Source: Microbulbifer pacificus
GTDB lineage: Bacteria; Pseudomonadota; Gammaproteobacteria; Pseudomonadales; Cellvibrionaceae
Direction: 5' to 3'
Assembly (NCBI RefSeq): GCF_002959965.1
Contig: NZ_PREV01000027.1
Location: 372,001-436,000 of the forward strand
Length of the DNA stretch: 64,000 bases
Positions 59,331 through 64,000 of this stretch are shown here, piece by piece (the stretch's first letter is position 1; every line of letters starts with the position of its first letter). The translations under genes were made by a program, and so were the position numbers. The notes below the pieces were generated by a model. That model saw only the letters and a program-made list of their open reading frames with translations. It did not search any database and was not told the origin of the DNA.

Positions 59331-59384
59331 GATTGTGCATGACTCGAAAGAAATGCGTTCTCACGCGCGAAGTTTTGACACAGT

Positions 59385-60959
59385 TCAGTCGGTAACTTCG
59401 CGGGCAAAGACGGCTTCGGCTCCGCTATCTGGCCTGCGCTGCAGCAGGGCTGCGACCGCCAGCATCAGAGTGGCCAGGGCAACCATGGCCCATACGCCAA
59501 CCACCATAAACGGGGTAAAGCCGCTGCGGGCCTCGACCTTACCGGTAAGGGTTGCCCGCTCGAACTGAGGCAGTTGTTTCAGAATGTGGCCATCCGGTGC
59601 AACGATGGCGGTAACGCCAGTGTTGGTGCCGCGCACCAGGTAACGCCCGGTTTCCAGAGCGCGCATCTGCGCCATCTGCATGTGCTGCAGTGGGCCGATG
59701 GAGCGGCCAAACCAGGCATCGTTGCTCAGCGTCAACAGAACCTGCGCGTCGCCACTGCTCTTTGCCACCAGCTGCGGGTAGACGATCTCGTAACAGATCA
59801 GCGGCGCCCAACTGAGGTTGCCGGCCTGCAGTGGGGGCTGGCCTTCCGGTCCGGGGCGGATAAATGATGTGGGCAGGTTGAAGAATTGAATGGTGCCGCG
59901 AATCCAGTCCTCCAGCGGTACATATTCGCCAAAGGGTACCAGGTGGCGTTTGTGGTAGAGCTGCTGCTCGCTACCGAAGACCGCGGCGGAATTGTGCACC
60001 ACTGGGCGGAGGTCCTGTTCGGTGTCATAGAGGATACCGGTGATCAGGTCGGTGCCGGTTGCCTGTGCGTTGTCCTGCAGCGCCTGCATCAGATTGGGGG
60101 CGTGATGGTACAACAGTGGCAGTGCGGCTTCCGGCCAGATCACCACGTCCACACCCTGGCGATTCAGCTCTTCAGAGGCCACCTGATAACGCTTGATGGT
60201 TTCGCCGCGAAACTCAGGCAGCCACTTCTTCTCCTGTGGAATATTCGCCTGCACCAGCCCTACAGTCAGGGTTTCTCCATCCGCGCGTGTCCACTCGATC
60301 TTGCTCAAAAGCAGGCCGGCCGGCCACAGCAGTACGGCGGTCACCAGCAGGGAAATGGTGCCGGGGGATGTCCAGGACTCGAAAGCGCGGCGCGCCAGCA
60401 GCGCGAACACCGCCGCGGAAAACGCCAACAGCAGGCCGATGCCGTATACGCTCAGTACAGGTGCCCAGCCCGCGAGCCAGGTATGAATGTGCCCGTAACC
60501 GGCGAATAGCCACGGAAAGCCGGTAAACATCCAGGTGCGGAACCACTCGCTCGCAAACCACAGCGCGGCAAACGCCAGGGCGAAGGATGCCGGGTGTGCG
60601 CGGAAGCGGGCGAGAAAGGCGAATGGCAGAGCGAACAGCACTGCCATGATTGCGACAAAGCCGCCGGTAAGGAGCACTCCGAGCAGCGGCGAGGAGTTGC
60701 CGAAGTCGGTAATGGAGACATATACCCAGGAACCGCCGGTGCCGAACAGTCCGAGTCCGTAGCACAGCGCCAGCCAGAAAGTGCTCTTGCCAGTGGCTAC
60801 CGCAGCGCCGCGCCCGGGCGCCAGTAGCCAGGCAAACAGGCCGAGGGAAAGCAGGCTGCACCACCAGTGATCGAACGGGGCAAGGGAGAGCGTCAGCAGG
60901 CCGCCCGCCATCAGAGCGGCCAGTGAGGGCAGGAGCTTTAAGGAGGCAGCGTTAGGCAT
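59385..60959 (-). CDS. lnt: Apolipoprotein N-acyltransferase
   Basis: Lnt, 524 aa, adds the third acyl chain to the N-terminal cysteine of lipoproteins at the inner membrane. About eight helices precede a periplasmic nitrilase domain with Glu in VIWPEAALPLL, Lys in YHKRHLVPFGEYVP and the catalytic Cys in PLICYEIVYPQ. ATG at 60959 overlaps the corC stop (TGATG). It is the last gene of phoH-ybeY-corC-lnt. Confidence 0.96.
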   Translation of the reverse strand: MPNAASLKLLPSLAALMAGGLLTLSLAPFDHWWCSLLSLGLFAWLLAPGRGAAVATGKSTFWLALCYGLGLFGTGGSWVYVSITDFGNSSPLLGVLLTGGFVAIMAVLFALPFAFLARFRAHPASFALAFAALWFASEWFRTWMFTGFPWLFAGYGHIHTWLAGWAPVLSVYGIGLLLAFSAAVFALLARRAFESWTSPGTISLLVTAVLLWPAGLLLSKIEWTRADGETLTVGLVQANIPQEKKWLPEFRGETIKRYQVASEELNRQGVDVVIWPEAALPLLYHHAPNLMQALQDNAQATGTDLITGILYDTEQDLRPVVHNSAAVFGSEQQLYHKRHLVPFGEYVPLEDWIRGTIQFFNLPTSFIRPGPEGQPPLQAGNLSWAPLICYEIVYPQLVAKSSGDAQVLLTLSNDAWFGRSIGPLQHMQMAQMRALETGRYLVRGTNTGVTAIVAPDGHILKQLPQFERATLTGKVEARSGFTPFMVVGVWAMVALATLMLAVAALLQRRPDSGAEAVFAREVTD

Positions 60960-61855
60960 CAACCATCTTCTTCAGCGGGCTTGTCTGAGCGACTGACCCG
61001 CAACAGGTGAATCTGTCGGTTATCCGCGTAGAGTACCCTGAACCGGAACTCGCCAAGTCTGGTCGTCTCGTCACGCCCGGGCAGATGGCCGAAGGATTGC
61101 ATGACAAGGCCGCCGATGGTGTCGAACTCTTCATCGCTGAATCCGCAATCGAAGTACTCGTTGAAGTCTTCGATGAGGGTGAGTGCCTTGACCACGTAAT
61201 CGTTGTCACTCACCTTGCGGATGAAGCTGTCTTCCTCATCCTCATCGGTCTCGTCTTCGATATCGCCGACGATCTCTTCGAGAATGTCTTCAATGGTCAC
61301 CACACCGGATACACCACCATACTCGTCGATTACGACAGCCATGTGATAGCGGTTCTCGCGGAATTCCCGCAGCAGGATATTCAGGCGTTTACTTTCGGGA
61401 ATGATATTGGCCGGGCGGATAATGTCTTCCAGGCGGAATTCGTCCACCCCTTTCAATACCAGAGCCAGCAGATCTTTCGCCAACAGAATACCGCGGATAT
61501 CGTCAATGCTTTCGCCCACTACCGGGAAGCGGGAGTGGCCGGATTCGATGATCTTGGGCAGGAAGTCTTTGGGGCAGTCCTGGATGCTGACCACCACCAT
61601 CTGCGAGCGGGGAATCATGATTTCCCGCACCTGTTGGCTGGAAACGTCCAGCGCGCCCTCGATGATGGACAGTGCTTCCGGGTCGACCACCTTGTTCTCG
61701 GCAGCGTCCTTGATAATGCTTAGCAGCTCATCACGGGATTTTGGTTCTTGAGAGAAGGCACCCAGTAATTTCTCCAACCAGTTCTTCTCCCCCGATCGGG
61801 GGCGGTTGGAGGAGGAGCTACTTGGGGGTTCGTCGGTGGTCATGGAAGTGGCCAT
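60959..61855 (-). CDS. corC: CorC family CBS-domain protein
   Basis: CorC/HlyC-type protein of 298 aa without transmembrane segments, like enteric CorC (YbeX), linked with magnesium-cobalt efflux and ribosome recovery. Two CBS domains cover about residues 70-200 (VREIMIPRSQMVVVSIQ, SRFPVVGESIDDIRGILLAK, MAVVIDEYGGVSGVVTIEDI), and the C-terminal CorC_HlyC domain starts near residue 210 (TIGGLVMQSFGHLPG). An acidic linker DDETDEDEEDS lies between. The Ser/Pro N-terminal tail is variable. ATG at 61855, 8 bp after ybeY. Confidence 0.94.
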   Translation of the reverse strand: MATSMTTDEPPSSSSSNRPRSGEKNWLEKLLGAFSQEPKSRDELLSIIKDAAENKVVDPEALSIIEGALDVSSQQVREIMIPRSQMVVVSIQDCPKDFLPKIIESGHSRFPVVGESIDDIRGILLAKDLLALVLKGVDEFRLEDIIRPANIIPESKRLNILLREFRENRYHMAVVIDEYGGVSGVVTIEDILEEIVGDIEDETDEDEEDSFIRKVSDNDYVVKALTLIEDFNEYFDCGFSDEEFDTIGGLVMQSFGHLPGRDETTRLGEFRFRVLYADNRQIHLLRVSRSDKPAEEDG

Positions 61856-61863
61856 ACTCCGCG

Positions 61864-62424
61864 TTACTCGTCGGTTCCGTCTGAAATCTTTTCCACCGGC
61901 GCACCTTGCGCCGGTTCGTCAAAGGAGGTGTCAACGGGGGTATAGGGATCATGGAACCCCAGTTGCAACATAATTCGGGTTTCGAGATTTTCCATGATCT
62001 CGGCCTCATCGTCCGCGATATGGTCGTAACCCAGGAGGTGTAGTGTGCCATGGACGACCATGTGCGCCCAGTGTGCGTTCAGCGCTTTGTGTTGCTGTTC
62101 CGCCTCGAGAGCAACCACCGGAGCACAGATCACCAGGTCGCCGAGCAGTGGCAGGCCCAGTTCCTCGGGGATGTCGGCCGGAAATGACAGCACATTGGTT
62201 GGTTTGCTCTTGCCGCGGTACTGGCTGTTCAGTGCCTCGCTTTCGCCTTCATCGACGATGCGCAGCGAGATTTCGGCCTCAGGGCGATGGTCCCCCACCG
62301 CAGCGGTGGCCCAGCGCGCGAGATCATCATCGGCAGGCAGGTTGGTCTGGCGGGTGGCCCGCTGGACATCAATGAAGACACCCGCGGGCTCACGCTGCGA
62401 AGAATCAGATTGGTTGGCGTTCAT
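61864..62424 (-). CDS. ybeY: Endoribonuclease YbeY
   Basis: YbeY, 186 aa, is a zinc endoribonuclease for 16S rRNA maturation and ribosome quality control. The metal site is the conserved [15 protein letters not shown]. It also has [11 protein letters not shown] and the [11 protein letters not shown] blocks. ATG at 62424, 10 bp after phoH stop. A longer frame from 62481 overlaps phoH and is rejected. A C-terminal extension beyond LGF is rich in acidic residues. Confidence 0.95.
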   Translation of the reverse strand: MNANQSDSSQREPAGVFIDVQRATRQTNLPADDDLARWATAAVGDHRPEAEISLRIVDEGESEALNSQYRGKSKPTNVLSFPADIPEELGLPLLGDLVICAPVVALEAEQQHKALNAHWAHMVVHGTLHLLGYDHIADDEAEIMENLETRIMLQLGFHDPYTPVDTSFDEPAQGAPVEKISDGTDE

Positions 62425-62434
62425 GGGCGCGGCA

Positions 62435-63502
62435 TCAGGCCGCATCTTCTCCGGCTGCGCGCAGCGCTCTGCGGGCTTCACGCTCCGCCTGCTGCTTTGC
62501 TTCCACTTCCGCTTCGTGCACGTCGTAGGCTTCCACGATGCGTTGGACCAGCGGGTGGCGCACCACGTCTTTGGCGCCGAAGTGGGTAAAACTGATGCCG
62601 TTGACGTTATCCAGTACTTCTATGGCGTGGCGCAGGCCGGAGGCCGCGCCGCGGGGCAGGTCGATCTGGCTGGGGTCGCCGGTGATGACCGCGGTCGAGC
62701 CGAACCCGATGCGGGTCAGGAACATTTTCATCTGCTCGCGGGTGGTGTTCTGGCTCTCGTCGAGGATTACGAAGGCATTGTTCAGGGTGCGCCCGCGCAT
62801 ATAGGCGAGCGGTGCCACTTCGATTACGTTGCGCTCAATCAATTTGCCTACGGTTTCGAAACCGAGCATTTCATACAGGGCGTCGTAGAGCGGGCGCAGA
62901 TAAGGGTCGACTTTCTGGCTCAGGTCGCCAGGCAGGAAGCCCAGTTTCTCACCCGCTTCCACCGCCGGACGAACCAGCAGGATGCGCTCGACGGAATCTT
63001 TCAGCAGGGCCTCAACCGCGCAGGCCACAGCGAGGTAGGTTTTCCCGGTACCGGCGGGGCCGATGCCGAAGTTGATGTCATGGGTCTGCACGGCGCGCAC
63101 ATAGTTGCGCTGGTTGACGCCGCGCGGTCGCACGCTGCACTTCTTGGTGCGGATCAGAACCACCTGATCCCCTTCACCTTCCGCGGCACTCTGACGGGCG
63201 TCCACCAGTTCTTCGATCCCCGACTGCTGCAGGGCGAGGTGAATCTCGTCCGGGGTCAGGTTGTCCTTTGCCCCGGTTTCCCGGTACAGGCTGCTCAGGA
63301 TCTCGCCGGCGGCGCGGGCGGAGTCGGCATCCCCGTAAATGGCAAACTGATTGCCGCGATTGCGGATTTCGATATCCAATCGCTGTTCAATCTGGCGCAG
63401 GTGTTGATCGAATTGGCCACAGAGGTTGGCCAGGCGGCGGGCGTCGTTGGGCTCAAGAGTGATGCTGTGAGCGAGGGCTTGTGTTTCCAAATTGGTTTCC
63501 AT
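62435..63502 (-). CDS. ybeZ: PhoH-like protein (YbeZ)
   Basis: PhoH-family ATPase of 355 aa, partner of YbeY. Walker A is in [19 protein letters not shown], Walker B in [20 protein letters not shown], then [17 protein letters not shown]. An N-terminal ~100-residue lead ([18 protein letters not shown]) resembles the family lead. ATG at 63502. The element F region lies between it and miaB. Confidence 0.94.
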   Translation of the reverse strand: METNLETQALAHSITLEPNDARRLANLCGQFDQHLRQIEQRLDIEIRNRGNQFAIYGDADSARAAGEILSSLYRETGAKDNLTPDEIHLALQQSGIEELVDARQSAAEGEGDQVVLIRTKKCSVRPRGVNQRNYVRAVQTHDINFGIGPAGTGKTYLAVACAVEALLKDSVERILLVRPAVEAGEKLGFLPGDLSQKVDPYLRPLYDALYEMLGFETVGKLIERNVIEVAPLAYMRGRTLNNAFVILDESQNTTREQMKMFLTRIGFGSTAVITGDPSQIDLPRGAASGLRHAIEVLDNVNGISFTHFGAKDVVRHPLVQRIVEAYDVHEAEVEAKQQAEREARRALRAAGEDAA

Positions 63503-63852
63503 GCACCTTTCGTCTATGGGTTCTGTCTGTAGGTTATACCCATTTCGCCGATATGGGAAAGGCTGGATTGTGACGATTGGGTTCTAACCGGTCTCGCGGC
63601 TTATAACAGGTGAGTATGACGATTCAATGTGCGCAGGATCTCTGGAGGCCGGAAGCGAAGGTTCTGATACCGATTGCCCTTCGCGAGACCTTCCGCGAGA
63701 GGGGCCGAAGGCGCCGCGAATACATGCAGCGGCTGGGCCACCTCGCGGAAGAGCCCCCATGGATGGGTTGAGGGGGGGCGCCTAGCTCGTGTCTCGCGAA
63801 GGGCAATCGGTAGCAGGACCGCCACTGGACCTTTCGAGCAGGAACCCTGAAT
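63503..63852. other. phoH-miaB intergenic region
   Basis: 350 bp without a gene. It carries element F (63660-63820). On the phoH side, TATAAC (63533-63538, minus) with a poor -35 TTTCCC (63555-63560), 16 bp apart, is a promoter candidate for phoH-ybeY-corC-lnt. Low confidence in the -35. Confidence 0.45.
63660..63820 (-). repeat. Nested palindromic element F (enlarged, chimeric)
   Basis: Outer arms 63660-63689 and 63791-63820 pair at 28 of 30 positions. Inner stems 63690-63699 and 63742-63751 are the same CTTCCGCGAG sequence as in C and D. The inner loop is 42 nt (63700-63741) instead of 6, with its own small palindrome. The core (63752-63790) is 39 nt and joins GAGCTAGGCGCCCCC (as in type II element G) with the type I ending CAACCCATCCATGGGGGCT (read on the minus strand). 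It starts 32 bp after the miaB stop. Confidence 0.93.
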
Positions 63853-64000
63853 TCAGTTCAGCGAGCCATCCAGCTCAGATCCCACAAGCGTGCCGCGAAG
63901 AGAGTTCGGCAGCGCTTCCTCAATCAACACGTCCGCAAACTTCCCGATCAGATCCAGTTGGTCACAACGGAAATTGACCACACGGTTGTTCTCGGTCCGA
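63853..64000 (-). CDS. miaB: MiaB C-terminal end (partial)
   Basis: The last 48 codons of MiaB, the radical SAM enzyme that adds a 2-methylthio group to i6A37 of tRNAs. The TRAM domain residues [20 protein letters not shown] then [20 protein letters not shown] match the enteric form; the radical SAM part is outside the window. The stop is TGA at 63853-63855. It is upstream of phoH in the normal order. Confidence 0.9.
   Translation of the reverse strand, partial: RTENNRVVNFRCDQLDLIGKFADVLIEEALPNSLRGTLVGSELDGSLN

Overview
The window is about 60% G+C and almost fully coding. Gene content and order point to a marine gammaproteobacterium of the Cellvibrionales/Microbulbifer type. This is an inference from protein resemblance, from Pseudomonas-like gene order and from the accessory genes (two betaine/choline-type BCCT carriers, a GH18 chitinase-like lipoprotein, an esterase autotransporter). 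Both ends cut genes: a DoxX-family protein on the left and miaB on the right.

Layout. 0-4.4 kb: DoxX fragment, RhlB helicase, PPK2 polyphosphate kinase, CysZ and a small PA4642-type protein. 4.8-8.1 kb: gatCAB (minus strand). 8.5-17.7 kb: mreBCD-maf-rng-yhdP (plus), divergent from gatCAB. 17.8-23.8 kb: an unrecognised membrane protein, ppiC, a YpfJ-type zinc peptidase, a LON-domain protein and a DUF2339 membrane protein. 23.9-35.8 kb: proA-nadD-rsfS-rlmH-mrdA-rodA-mltB-rlpA-dacA-ybeD-lipB-lipA, an envelope, ribosome and lipoate block. 35.9-51.6 kb: an accessory segment with DUF1540, a Na+/solute symporter pair, a GNAT enzyme, an esterase autotransporter, two tandem BCCT carriers, arfB, an Ldh2-amidase-aminotransferase operon and a GH18 protein. 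51.7-64 kb: holA, lptE and leuS, then a zinc-ribbon protein, a DUF218 protein, an unknown, an epimerase, and lnt-corC-ybeY-phoH-miaB.

Most of the block is a cell-envelope region: the rod-shape machinery (MreBCD, PBP2, RodA), septal and wall hydrolases (MltB, RlpA, DacA), lipoprotein and LPS assembly (Lnt, LptE) and lipoate synthesis. The order from proA to miaB mirrors the Pseudomonas aeruginosa chromosome, interrupted between lipA and holA by the accessory segment.

The most striking non-genic feature is a family of seven intergenic nested palindromes (4462-4573, 4651-4762, 18674-18785, 19223-19336, 25286-25400, 53275-53399, 63660-63820). Each has 28-31 bp outer arms that differ between copies but pair within a copy, a conserved 26-40 nt one-sided core and an inner 10-11 bp hairpin. 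They follow the nearest stop codon at short, similar distances. No tRNA, rRNA, CRISPR array, transposase or prophage gene was seen.
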